A DNA stretch of 64,000 bases from Linnemannia schmuckeri (lineage: Eukaryota > Mortierellomycota > Mortierellomycetes > Mortierellales > Mortierellaceae). Below the pieces are notes generated by a model. It saw only the letters and a program-made list of their open reading frames with translations. It made no database searches and was not told the DNA's origin. The translations under genes were made by a program, and so were the position numbers. Shown one piece after another: positions 21,764 to 32,736 of the stretch. Numbering within the stretch: position 1 is the first letter of the stretch; every line of letters starts with the position of its first letter. The DNA lies in the NCBI GenBank assembly GCA_029449235.1, contig JANATG010000011.1, forward strand, positions 1,208,001 through 1,272,000, read 5' to 3'.

Positions 21764-23753
21764 ATGGACGGTGCGGCTACATCGAAGTGGGCTCGAGAAG
21801 CATCAAGCGACGAAGAAGACAGGAACCAGCGGAGAAAGAAAAAGACAAAGCGCTTCAAACCATCAAAGGACCTGCCCGCATTCAGAGAAGGAAGTGGCAC
21901 ACCTTCTTCCTCCACCACAGAACGAATGCCACGCGATTCTGACCCGCAACGTGAAGAACTACAACCACACTCTGTGGATGATAACGTGACACCCGTTTAT
22001 CCACAAGAGCCAGAAGACCAGGAGATCTATCGCCACCGTTCACAAACACCGGTCAACACGTACAGAGAGCAAACAGCAGAGGCTGCGCCAGAATACCACA
22101 TCGAAGTCCCCGAGGCCGAGCAGCACCCGGTCCTAACCCAGTGTCGAAGCGTGGAGAATTACGAGAAGCTGAACAGGATATCCGAAGGAACCTACGGAGT
22201 CGTCTACCGTGCTAGAGACAGGATAACAGGAGAGATCGTGGCGCTCAAGAAGTTGAAGCTGGATCAGGAGAAGAACGGCTTTCCCATCACTAGCTTGCGC
22301 GAGATCTACACGCTCCTCTTGGCCAAACACCCTCACATTGTCAACGTCCGCGAAATTGTTGTGGGTGACACTCTGACACAGTAATACTTTATTTTTTTAT
22401 CCTTGGTTGTGCCTGCACTTGTCATCCCGGTTCGAATGTGAGCTGCATTTTCACTGACCCGTCTTTCTCTTTTTTGCGTGTTGCATTGTAGAATCTTTAT
22501 TGTCATGGACTTCATTGAGCACGACCTGAAAGAACTAATGAGTGGGATGCGGGCACCTTTCTTACAGTCAGAGGTCAAAACGCTGATGCTTCAACTCTTG
22601 TCTGCAACGGAACTTCTTCACGAGAATTGGATTCTTCATCGTGATCTGAAGACATCCAACCTTTTGCTCAACAACAAAGGCGAGATCAAGGTCGCCGATT
22701 TCGGACTTGCGCGGCGATATGGAGAACCCCAGGGAGTGTTGACGCAACCCGTCGTTACTCTATGGTATAGGTGCGTTCTGCCATACTCGCTGATCAAGAA
22801 GCAGTTTGTCATTTCATGATGATCATAATGGCCTCAAAGTTTGCATGCTAACTTTGACTTATTATGATGCATTTAGATCACCTGAGCTACTCCTTGGCAC
22901 CAAGCAATACACTACCGCGGTCGACATTTGGTCAATAGGGTGCATCTTTGCAGAATTTGTTAACAACGAACCACTGCTGCCAGGACGTAGTGAGGCAGAA
23001 CAACTGGAAAAGGTACATACCTGTTGCATTTCGAACTGGCGTCGTTCTAGTACAGAAAAGGCATGGACTGGTTTTGAAGCAAACACACACTGACGCTTGT
23101 GATCTTTTCTAGATTTTCAAATTACTTGGCATGCCAAACGATAAGATCTGGCCTGGTTTCTCAAAATTGCCCTTAGCAAGCCATGTTCCTAACTTTGTTC
23201 AGCCCTACAACCTTCTTCGCTCCCGACTCCCTTACTTGACGGAAAATGGCCTCGATCTGATGTCGAAGATGCTTACTTACGATCCCACTCGACGTATCAC
23301 AGCTGAAGACGCTCTGAAGCACCCATATTTCTCGTAAGTAGTCCTATCCAATGGACCTATTTGCTCGCGTAATGTAAAAGTGTATATGCATTTATTAGGG
23401 CCTAACATTGTATTCTTATTCATTAATGAATTATTAGCGAGGCACCTCCACCAAAGCACCCATCTATGTTCCCTACCTGGCCCTCAAAAGGAGAAAAGTA
23501 AGTCGCGAACCAAACAGATGGTCCTCCTTATCGTTACTGCGCATGCGAAAATGAGCAAATAGATTTCCTTCTCATCAAACTTCTACTTTTCCGTGTGTCT
23601 TCACAACTTTTGTCGTACTCTAGGACTGCAAAAAAGAATGCCTCTCCTTCTGCCCCGCAGGCTGTACATGGACATGGACAAGACGAAGAGGAAATTGGCG
23701 GTCTGTTCAATTTTGCAAATCAGGAGTCAACTGGATTCCGCCTCAAAGTCTAG
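21764..23753 (+). CDS. CDK11: Cyclin-dependent kinase CDK11 (PITSLRE/CDC2L type)
   Basis: Six exons (21764-22380, 22492-22770, 22877-23012, 23113-23333, 23438-23497, 23624-23753) encode 480 aa. After a charged N-terminus comes CRSVENYEKLNRISEGTYGVVYRA (glycine-rich loop), VALKKLKLD (catalytic Lys), GFPITSLREI (the cyclin-binding helix, variant of PITSLRE), ILHRDLKTSNLL (catalytic loop), VADFGLARRYG (DFG), VVTLWYRSPELLLG and DIWSIGCIFAE. It ends FNFANQESTGFRLKV, the CDK11-type C-terminus. CDK11 kinases link transcription and pre-mRNA splicing. The ATG at 21764 has a good context (ACGATGG). The reading frame is intact. Confidence 0.95.
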
Positions 23754-24036
23754 AGTGGCAGATTCTCTGTGTGGAGCAAAATACAAATCTCTATTTTTCA
23801 AATATGAGTGTGTGGGGTATAAATACAAAGAATGGAGACTACAACAGCTGCAGATCGTGGATGGCCCAGAGCAGCGATGATTGGATAGTCATGGGAAACT
23901 TTGTGAGGAGCTGCAAGCAGAGGGGTTGCAGGTATTCGGGTCTACGATGGAGTATTGTAAACGAAATGTTAGTTGCTTGACATAGACTTGTTTTTGCCTT
24001 TTGACACAGAACAACTTGACTCAATGCCATCGTTAC

Positions 24037-26144
24037 TTACCTCATCCAAGCTGCCTCAACCTCGGCATCAGGTTCAGCATCGGCTTCGTCCTCCTGCTCT
24101 TCCTGTTCCTGCCGCAATGAAGATTCATCATCCTCGTCGATAGTCGCACCAGGCTTGACAGAGTGCGTGGGCTCAGTGGCGAACAACACACTGCTGACCA
24201 TAGAAGTGCGCTCATCAAGGTCGTCATATCTGGGGAGGTCGCCTTGGCGGTTGTCGGCAGTTGTTCGGGCTCGGGCATAAGTCTCCTCTCCGTCGCTACC
24301 GTCCTTGTCTTTGTCTGAGGTGTCTGACTTGTTATCCCGGTCATTATCCGATCCTGCATCCGCATCTTCGTCTGATCCTTCATCGCCACGTTGCTCCATG
24401 ATCTTCTTTCGGGTCTCTTCCAATAGCTCGGCGAGACGCTCTTCGATGCGGTCAACAACCTCGAAAGGGGTCAGGGGTGCAATCTTGGTGATCGAGTCCA
24501 GAAGGAGTTGCACAAATTCAAGATGGTGAGGTCGCTTCAGGGCCAGCTCAAGAACCTGCCAAAAGAACTCCATAACCAGTGTTGGAAGGGCAGGGTACTC
24601 TTGATGAATCTGTGCGGTTCCAACATCGTCCTGGTTGGGTTTGGATCGAAGAGGTGGCAAGTCGGTCAAGGAGTTGACACCGTACGAGATCATGTTGAGC
24701 AATGATCCCGACGCTCCAGGGTTGCGGAAGGACTCCAAAGTGGGGTCTTGGAAGGCGAGCAAAAGTCCTTCTGCAATATAGTTCACGCCCTGCAGGTACA
24801 CATCTCCATCCAGCACATTCGCAAATTCGCCAAAGAACACATTGCTACGAGAGTCGGCATTCTCGTCGACTGCGTCCTTCAACATGAGAACAACTAGCTC
24901 GAATGGGGCCCTGACTTTGATGATTTGATCCAGGAGCCATTGGTATCCGGTTGAGAAGGCAACCTTATAGAATGTGTTAATGGTCTGTGGCGTTTTGTCG
25001 TCCTTGGGTGCCTTATTGTCCTCCGGAAGCACATAGTACTCGCGCGTCCGCAATGGTTTCTGGGAGTTGTAGGCGGTGTAATAGTCGACGACCTGGCGAA
25101 GAGCCTCGATATTCGAGGCTCTGCAAGGATGGAGGGGTAAGGAGGGAGCTCCCTTGAGAAGATAGATGGACTCTTGTCCACCTGGAGGGAAGATGTAACC
25201 GGGTCTCAACTCGGACAATTGAACCTCTGCCATGCGGAGGTCTCGGAACTTTTTGGGGCCATAGAGGTTTCGAGCAATGACCAGCTCGCAGTGGTCTCGA
25301 ATCTCGACTTTGAGGACAGCAACGCGGCACATCTGCTGAAGTGCATCCTTGTCGAACTTCAAGATGGCCTGGTCATCCTCCCTATCCTCTGGTCTCAACG
25401 ACTTGCTCAACTTTTCCATCAGCTCGGGCTGACTCTGCATTGTGAAAAGTGGGTCATGGTCCTTATGATTAGTTTAAACATGTGCTGCGAGCTAAAGATA
25501 CATTTTTTCAATTGAACCCTTGGTCATAGTATGCAGGCGATGCAGCAATGGAAAAATGTAAAACTTGCCTGGCACATTTGTGTCACCTCATCCTGCAACA
25601 ATGCTGTCGTTGTGCCTCTGAGAGACAAACGAGTGGCCAAGCCCATAACATCCATCCCACGGCGAAGTCGTGCATCCAAGGAGCTTGTCTGGAAGTCGCG
25701 GTCAGAGCACCAAGTTCCAGTATAAAGCAAACGAAGGGCAGACTCATAGGCATAGAGCTCAGATGCATCGGCACACTGAATTTCGATCCTCTGAGAACCT
25801 TGAGCATCCTTCTCGTCGAGCAACGAGATAGCCTTTTCACCGTGGTTCTTTTTACCAGAAAGGAGGGTGGCAAAGAACTCGCTCTCTTTGGTCAAGATAC
25901 GGGCGTGGAGGTGGAGGTTTTTTTTGAGTGAGCCAGGGACCTGGAGTGTGACGGTGACATCGCTGTAGAGACCCTCCTCGAAGAGAACGCAACTTGCACT
26001 GAGGTGAGCCATTGGAACTGGTGTGGGCTCGGGGCTCATAACGGGGCTGCTAGCGGCAGAGGAGAAGGTGCTCAGGGCGGAGACGCGCCTCGAGTTTGAC
26101 CTTGAGGGAGGGAAGGAAGGGAGGAATGAGCTAAACTCCATCAT
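24037..26144 (-). CDS. BTB/POZ-domain protein
   Basis: Two exons, 25569-26144 and 24037-25461, give 666 aa. The first exon carries a BTB/POZ-like fold after a Ser-rich start: SCVLFEEGLYSDVTVTLQVPG, HLHARILTKESEFFATLLSG and LYAYESALRLLYTGTW. The second is a long helical region (SQPELMEKLSKSLRPEDRED onward) followed by an acidic, low-complexity tail rich in Asp, Glu and Ser. The junction uses a GC donor (CAG|GCAAGT), giving MCQ|DHDPLF in frame. The C-terminus ends WMR with TAA; the same bases form a GTAAGT, so a further exon is possible but none is evident. BTB proteins commonly act as adaptors, for example for cullin-3 ligases; the target is unknown. Confidence 0.8.
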
Positions 26145-26834
26145 AGGAGAAGAGTGATGATGGGGAAGTAGAGAGGGTGAAGATGATGAAGAAAAACGTT
26201 ACCGTTCCTGCAACGTTTTTTGTGTGCCGTTTGCTTGTGTGAAACCTTAAAAAGTTGGGCGACTTTGTAAATCACGTGCGTTAATTTCAAGCCACCTTCA
26301 TTTTTTGGGTTGAAGTTGAAGAGAGCGGGAGAGTAGTGAGAGACTTGAGAGGGAAGAGAGGGAGAGAGGGAGAGAGGGAAGGGAGAGGAGAACAAGGTGG
26401 GTGCATCACTCACTCAATTCTCGTTTCTTCTCTCTTCTTTCTTCTTCTTTTTTCAAAAGAAATCCTCTTCTTTATCCCTCTCTCTCGCTCTCTTTTGTAG
26501 TCGCCTACAAGCTCCCCGTCGACTGCTCTTCCTCACCTTCTCTGCTCCAGTCCTTTTCCCCTCGTCGACCTCATTGCAAAACCTCATTCGTCACCCCTCA
26601 AGGACCCAATATTGGACATAACAGAAAGACTATTGGTCATTTTTTTCTTTTTCTTTTTTTTTTTTTTTTATTTTTTTGGCCCCGACTATTTCCCTTTCAG
26701 TCCAGTTCATCCAAGCCAAGTGTTGTGTGTGTCTGTCTGCGCCTATTCTTCAACCCAGCAACACAACAATAACAACAGTACAACAACAGCACCGACATCA
26801 ACGATATCACAACGACAAAAACAACTTGCCCGCC
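26145..26834. promoter_or_regulatory. Divergent promoter region between the BTB and KDM5-like genes
   Basis: The left part is GA-rich and the right part CT/T-rich, so both leaders are pyrimidine-rich in their own sense. A CAACA-rich stretch (26757-26825) lies just before the KDM5 ATG. Confidence 0.5.
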
Positions 26835-29800
26835 ATGATGAAGCAGGCTGTGCCTAGAGCAACAGACTCGCTCGCGACCCCACCTGGACCCGTCCAAAAG
26901 GCCCCTGCTCTTGACATGGCCTCAGTCGCCACGACCGCTCCCCAGGAGACCCCACGGTCAGACCCTCCTACACGCATCTTTGGCCTCCAGGATGCCCCTT
27001 GCTACTATCCCACCGCCAAGGAGTGGATGGACCCTCTCAAGTATATCGAACGCATCCGCCCAGACGCCGAGAAGGCTGGCATCTGCAAGATCATCCCCCC
27101 TGAGGGATGGAAACCCCCCTTTTGTCTGGATACAGAGGTAAAGGGTCCTCCCTTCGTGGACTCTTTTTTTTCATTATCTGATGCTGTCTCGACTTTTTTG
27201 TGTGTTTTAGCCTATGCGCATAAGCATCTGTCTGTTACTTTGTAGTACATGTTGTCTCTACCCCTTCACACACGCTCTCTCTCATTGCTATGAAGTTGGG
27301 TGAACTGTTGCTAGCTATGAGGCTGTCTCTCCTCCCTCTTCTTCTTTGGGCGATACCGATGCATTGTCTGTTTTAAAAACAGAATGGCAGAGAGCAGAGC
27401 GGTGGGCGGGGGAGTGGGTACAATTTGTGCAATACTCTGCGATATTCATCACGTTCTTTTCTCCATTCCTATTCCTATTCACCTGCCACCCTTCCCCCCT
27501 ACGCAGGTCTTCCGCTTCAAAACTAGGATCCAGCGCCTCAATTCGATGGAGGGTCAGACCAGAACTAACCTCAACTACCTCGACCAGCTCTGCAAGTTTC
27601 ACCGCCAGCAGGGCCACCCTGTCTTCAAGATCCCCCAGCTCGACAAACGACCCATCGACCTCTTCCAACTCAGAAAGGAAGTCACTGCTCGCGGCGGCTA
27701 CCAAAAAGTACGCTAAGAACTAAAAAGGAGGGAAGGCAAGGACACCCACAGGATCTCACAGACAGGATATATACGGGAGGTCTCACACAACACAGACACA
27801 AAAAACACACCAACACACAACAGCGACAACAATGCGGGTCACGACTCGAGCTAGATAGCAAGGGGTGAGGAGGGTACCTCCTTTCAATGGCTCAGATATC
27901 TAACATACTACTTCAAATTCTAAACTTGCTAGGTTACCGCCGCAAAGAAATGGGCTGAAATTGGACGAGGACTCAACTACACACGAAAGCAGTGCACCTC
28001 CATGTCGAACGCCCTCAAGAACGCCTATCTCAACATCATCATGCCCTACGAATCCTATCTCGCCAAACACAAACCAACTCTTTCAGCCACCGACTTGACT
28101 GCCTCTACTGCAGGAGTGAAAAGAGAGGCTAGTTCAGATTCAGCAATGGAGACAAGTCAAGGATCGTTGGCCACCCCTGCTGCATCTCCGCCTAGCCATC
28201 ACGATGCACCTGCACCTCCGGCACGACGATCGAAGCGTATCAAGAAGGAGCCTACTTCGTATACAGGTAATCATTCGTCAGGATGCATGAGGAAAATCGG
28301 CATGCAACAACAAACAAGCCAGAATTGACGATAAGGTAACAATAATCCACTCACGGCTTCCGATATTTATCTGTAATCTTCTTAGACTTGACACCTACTT
28401 CGCCAGCTACATCCCAGTCGAACCGTCTCTCTGCGGAACCAGTGCCTGCCAAGGCTGTGGACGAAGCTGAAGCTAATCCCAAGGCTATTTGCGAGCTTTG
28501 CCACGAAGGCGGACACTTGGACAGGATGTTGATTTGCGACGGCTGCGAGCTTGGACACCACACCTTCTGTCTCAACCCCCCTCTTCAACATATTCCCAAG
28601 ACAGATTGGTACTGTGCGAAGTGTCTCATTACCGGCGAGGACTTTGGCTTTGAGGAGGGTGAGGAATATTCCCTGAGCTCTTTTCAACAAAAGTGCAACA
28701 CCTTCAAGAAGGAATATTTCGAGAAGCAAGGGTTCGTCGATGGGAAGGCACCCGAGGATGCAGTCGAGCGAGAATTCTGGAGACTTGTTGAGAGCACCTT
28801 TGAGACTGTGGAGGTGGAGTATGGAGCCGATCTTCATTCTTCACAACACGGCAGGTAAGCTTCATAAAGCAGGCTCTGGAAACACTTGGTTATACTAGAG
28901 GAACTGAAAATGAACTTACAAACCTCTTGAGTCTAATATGCCAATATTTCTTAACGGATACCAATAGCGGCTTTCCTACAAGCAAGCGTGATCCCAAGAA
29001 CAAGTACTCGACCCACCCATCCAATCTCAACAACATTCCCGTCCTTCCAGACTCGCTCTTCCGTCACATCAACTCGGACATCTCGGGAATGATGGTGCCA
29101 TGGCTTTATGTCGGCATGTGCTTCTCGACCTTTTGCTGGCACAACGAGGATCACTATACCTATTCGATCAACTACATGCACTGGGGCGAGACCAAGACGT
29201 GGTACGGGATTCCTGCATCCCACGCACACCAGTTTGAGGAAACCATGAAGCAGTCTGTTCCTGAACTGTTTGAGCAGCAGCCCGATCTGCTCTTCCAGCT
29301 CGTCACGATGCTTTCTCCAGGACGATTGGTGGCCAACGGCGTCAAGGTTCTTGCATTGGATCAGAGACCAGGACAGGTCGTTGTCACCTTCCCTCAGGCA
29401 TACCATGCTGGATTCAACCATGGCGTAAGTACTTTTGAACTTTTAGGAGAAAAAAGGTGGTTGTCGGGGAAAAGCTTGTTGTTATCGTCGTAATGGGCAA
29501 ACACACAGGTTTGTTTCTAGCACACGAAACTTAACGATACCTTATGCCTCGTCGTTGTTTCTTGTTGTGAACAACAGTTTAACTTTGCAGAGGCGGTGAA
29601 CTTTGCTCCGCCTGACTGGTGTCACTTTGGTGTTGAATGCGCACAACGTTACAAGGAACATCGGAAGCATCCCGTATTCTCCCACGACGAACTGATTATG
29701 ACAACGGCACTGAGGGACACGGCACCCGCGACGGCCAAGTGGTTGCAGGACGAGATGGTCGAGTTGCTTGAGCGGGAGACAACGCAGCGCGCGCTTGCTC

Positions 29801-30119
29801 TGAAGCAGTGCCCTTCGATTCGCGTGATCCACGAAGGTGTCGACCGACCGGAGGAGGAGGTCCAATGCATGCACTGTAACTCTTACATCTACCTGTCACA
29901 GATTGGCTGTAATTGCACCAACAAGGTTGTATGTAGCGACCACATGGATGAGGTAAACTTAAATCTTCCCTGCGTTCATCGACCAAAAAGCTACCCTTAC
30001 TGATTGTATTTGTTTGTCGTGCGGCGGTGACAGTGCGCGTGTGCGCATCGGGCGTTTTCGCTTAACTCATCATCTTGCTTCTCTTTTTTATCTTTTTTTT
30101 TTTTTTTGTATTCCATCTG

Positions 30120-30160
<41 letters not shown>

Positions 30161-30269
30161 CTGCAAATGTGCCGAGTCGGAGCACTTCTTGAGATTACGA
30201 TACACAGACGACGAACTTCGTCAGATCTCTCAGAGGGTTCATACCACTGCTACTGCTGCCAAAGTATAG
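26835..30269 (+). CDS. KDM5: KDM5/JARID1-type histone H3K4 demethylase, short (Jhd2-sized) form
   Basis: Seven exons (26835-27137, 27507-27707, 27933-28266, 28386-28854, 28968-29424, 29578-29952, 30159-30269) give 749 aa. Domains in order: JmjN (APCYYPTAKEWMDPLKYI, ~52), ARID (~110-200; LDQLCKFHRQQGHPVFKIPQ), a PHD finger (~315-362; CELCHEGGHLDRMLICDGCE), JmjC (~440-590) and a C5HC2 zinc finger (~665-715; CMHCNSYIYLSQIGCNC). The JmjC iron ligands are present in FCWHNEDH and AYHAGFNHG. These enzymes remove methyl groups from H3K4 using Fe(II) and 2-oxoglutarate. Animal KDM5s are about twice as long; this one ends soon after C5HC2, with no PLU-1 region or later PHD, close in size to yeast Jhd2. 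Two ATGs occur at 26835 and 26838. Confidence 0.92.
29953..30158 (+). other. KDM5 intron 6 with facing T and A homopolymers
   Basis: The intron contains a T run (30093-30107, with more T just upstream) and then 38 A (30120-30157), only 12 bases apart, ending directly in the AG acceptor. The RNA could fold into a long A-U hairpin next to the 3' splice site. If retained, translation stops at 30001-30003, before the end of the C5HC2 finger. Confidence 0.6.
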
Positions 30270-30728
30270 ATAGGTAAGGTTTAACTCTCACGTTACTTTC
30301 TTTGCATTGACGGGTGAAGTTGATATTCTAACAAGTCTGCATAATTATTTTTTCGTTGGTGCTCTGTGTCGATGTAGGCGTCTGCTATTTATTTTTTTGT
30401 AATTGGCCCATTACACGCTTGCGGTCTTCTTCAACGAGAAGGCTCATTCCTTGGGTCCTATCGAAAACTGGAAAATTGGAAAAGATACAAAAAAATCAGA
30501 AAAAAAAAGGGACAAAGAGATGAGAAAGAAAAAGACAACACAATTCCCTCCTTCCCACGACAAACTTGACATCTGTACAAAAACAACTCGCGAAAACGAC
30601 ATACATTCTATAACAAACATAACCCACAATATATTTTTTATTGCTATTTCTCAACCAAAAGGACAAAAAAAAGTATCCTGAAAAGTCCTGAAAAGTCCTG
30701 AAAAGGGAAAAAATCTGCTATGTATGGT
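30270..30728. other. Convergent 3' spacer with a short tandem repeat
   Basis: This separates the 3' end of the KDM5-like gene from the minus-strand gene ending at 30729. It is A-rich and holds three copies of TCCTGAAAAG at about 30676-30705. Confidence 0.5.
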
Positions 30729-31871
30729 TTACTTGACCCAGAGGGTATCGTGCAGATGGTCAATATCGACAGACCCCTGGACATGCACCCATTGGTCAAC
30801 GTCCTCCGTAAGTCCAAAGTCGTAGTTCAAGATATCGACGTCATTCTCGATAAGAGACCTCGCTACCAGACTATCGTTCTGAACGTCTACTGTCGCATTC
30901 GTAGCGGTGTTCTTTTGTTGCTGTGGAGGAGGCGATTGTAGTTGATTCTGGTGGGTGTTGAAGTCTTCTTTTAGCCCTTTGATTGTTTTCTTCAGTAGTA
31001 CCGATGGTATTGCTGTCTCTGCTATTGTAGGATGCGGATGATGGTAATGATGGTGGTCCACATGTCCAACAAGCCCGGCAACACGGTGATCCAAGTCCAT
31101 ATCACCTCTGTCTCTTGCAATCGCAATACTCTGGTCCAGTGGCCCCGACCCCGTCATCGTTCGCAACGTCGACTGACTGTGCTGATGGTGATTATGATGA
31201 TGATGGTGCCTCTCCTGCGCGTACCAACTGTTCTCTCCCGAGTAAACTACCTCTGTCCCAGCATCAACGCCCGAAAGCCCATCACTATAACCGACCATAA
31301 ACGCGCCTGGTGAGGCGTCACAGAGACGACGGAGGACACGGTCAAGGATAACTACATGTTGGCAGGAAAGACGTCTTGCTGAGAGTCGGCACTGGATTCC
31401 GTGGGTCTGAGGATTCCATGGCAGACGAATGTAATACAAAACTGGGAGCGCCTGTACAGTTGTCGTTGTTATCTTTGTTGTCTTTGTCGTTGCTGAGGCA
31501 GAAGTGGAACAGGTGGTGGCCTCTGAGAGGGGAGGAGTTTGCAAAGCAGGGAGTTGTCCCGAGGCAACAAACGAGAGTGGGTAGCTTTGATGTGCAGAAA
31601 GTCGATGACTGTCCCCGGTGACGTTATCGGTGTTGTTGCTGTTGCTGTTGTTGTTGCTAATAAAAGTAGTATCGAGGATGAAGGCCGCCCCTGGATCCAA
31701 GTTGACTTCCAAAGTAGAAGCTGCAGCCGGTGCGGACCCACTGTCGCCAGTAGTGCGCTTGCTAATGTTAATGTTGCTGTTCAAGGAGGCCAGCACAGCG
31801 ATGAGTCTCTTCAGAGTCCGCTGATAGGAGTCCAGGTCAAGAAGCTCGGGCGAAGTCAGGGCAAAGCTCAT
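30729..31871 (-). CDS. Low-complexity protein of unknown function
   Basis: A single uninterrupted frame of 380 aa from the ATG at 31871. The first 35 residues (MSFALTSPELLDLDSYQRTL) look helical and ordered. Asn/Ser- and Thr-rich stretches follow, then His clusters (HHHHHNHHQH and HHHYHHPHP) and a Gln/Pro run. The C-terminal 60 residues are acidic and ordered-looking (NDVDILNYDFGLTEDVDQWV). No catalytic motif is visible and I do not recognise the family. Length and codon regularity favour a real gene. Confidence 0.55.
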   Translation of the reverse strand: MSFALTSPELLDLDSYQRTLKRLIAVLASLNSNINISKRTTGDSGSAPAAASTLEVNLDPGAAFILDTTFISNNNSNSNNTDNVTGDSHRLSAHQSYPLSFVASGQLPALQTPPLSEATTCSTSASATTKTTKITTTTVQALPVLYYIRLPWNPQTHGIQCRLSARRLSCQHVVILDRVLRRLCDASPGAFMVGYSDGLSGVDAGTEVVYSGENSWYAQERHHHHHNHHQHSQSTLRTMTGSGPLDQSIAIARDRGDMDLDHRVAGLVGHVDHHHYHHPHPTIAETAIPSVLLKKTIKGLKEDFNTHQNQLQSPPPQQQKNTATNATVDVQNDSLVARSLIENDVDILNYDFGLTEDVDQWVHVQGSVDIDHLHDTLWVK

Positions 31872-31933
31872 TGTTCCTGCGGTCTATCAAAATAACATAA
31901 CGCATACGTAGAGACACCGCCGTTGTGAAAAAG

Positions 31934-31981
<48 letters not shown>

Positions 31982-32736
31982 ATTAATACGGCGATACTGA
32001 ACTGAATCTTTTGTTGTTATGTACGTTTATCGACATACAAAATAAAAAAAGATGTCACATGCATTGACAAAGGGCATGGCCTCGTTCAGGAACCGGTCAG
32101 GTCGATCAATGGGACTGATGTGTAGCATGGTGGTGAACGTGAGAAAAAATTCTGTCTGTGTTTGAAAGAGCAAGGTAGGAAACAAAAAAGTGTATAGGTG
32201 AAGAAGGGGTTCGTGAGGGTTGTAGGAAACAAGGGAAAAAGAAAAAAAGAAAGGGGAAGGGGGAAAGAGGAAAAAAAAAAAAAAAAAGGGAAGGGAAGGA
32301 AAGAGAGGAAAGGAGAGGGCCAATGCATTTTAGGATCACTTTATCCAACAAAAAGGGGGTCAACCCAACGAACAAAAGCTTGACTCCTATCATGGCGAAC
32401 AAAGGTTCACCTGCAGACACTAAAAAGAAAAGAACAGCGTGCCTGTCGTCACTTCCACTTTTGCTCTCTCATCTCTAAGCCCTGTCCTCACCTCTCTTTA
32501 TTGAGAATATTGAGAATGCATGACAGTTACTGCTCCGCTACACTAAACGCGCAAGGAGGGCGTTACGCGTTCTCACGGAGTAAGCAAGCAAGCCACCAGA
32601 GAGAGAAAAAACAAAGTCTGTCTGTAAAAAGATCATTTCACTATGGCACCGCAGAACACGTGCACCACGCGTAATCAAAAACCACGAAAGCGAACAACAA
32701 GACGCGTGACGGTAGAAGACACTTTTTTTTATCAAT
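31872..32736. other. Intergenic with a 46-base A tract
   Basis: This lies between the 5' end of the low-complexity gene and the 3' end of the 913-aa gene. A runs occupy 31934-31979 and around 32270-32287; the rest is purine-rich on the plus strand. No gene seen. Confidence 0.5.

Noticed and set aside
24037..24042. GTAAGT at the 3' end of the BTB gene as a donor
   Set aside because: No plausible following exon was found before the CDK11 stop; the TAA inside it is a sufficient end.
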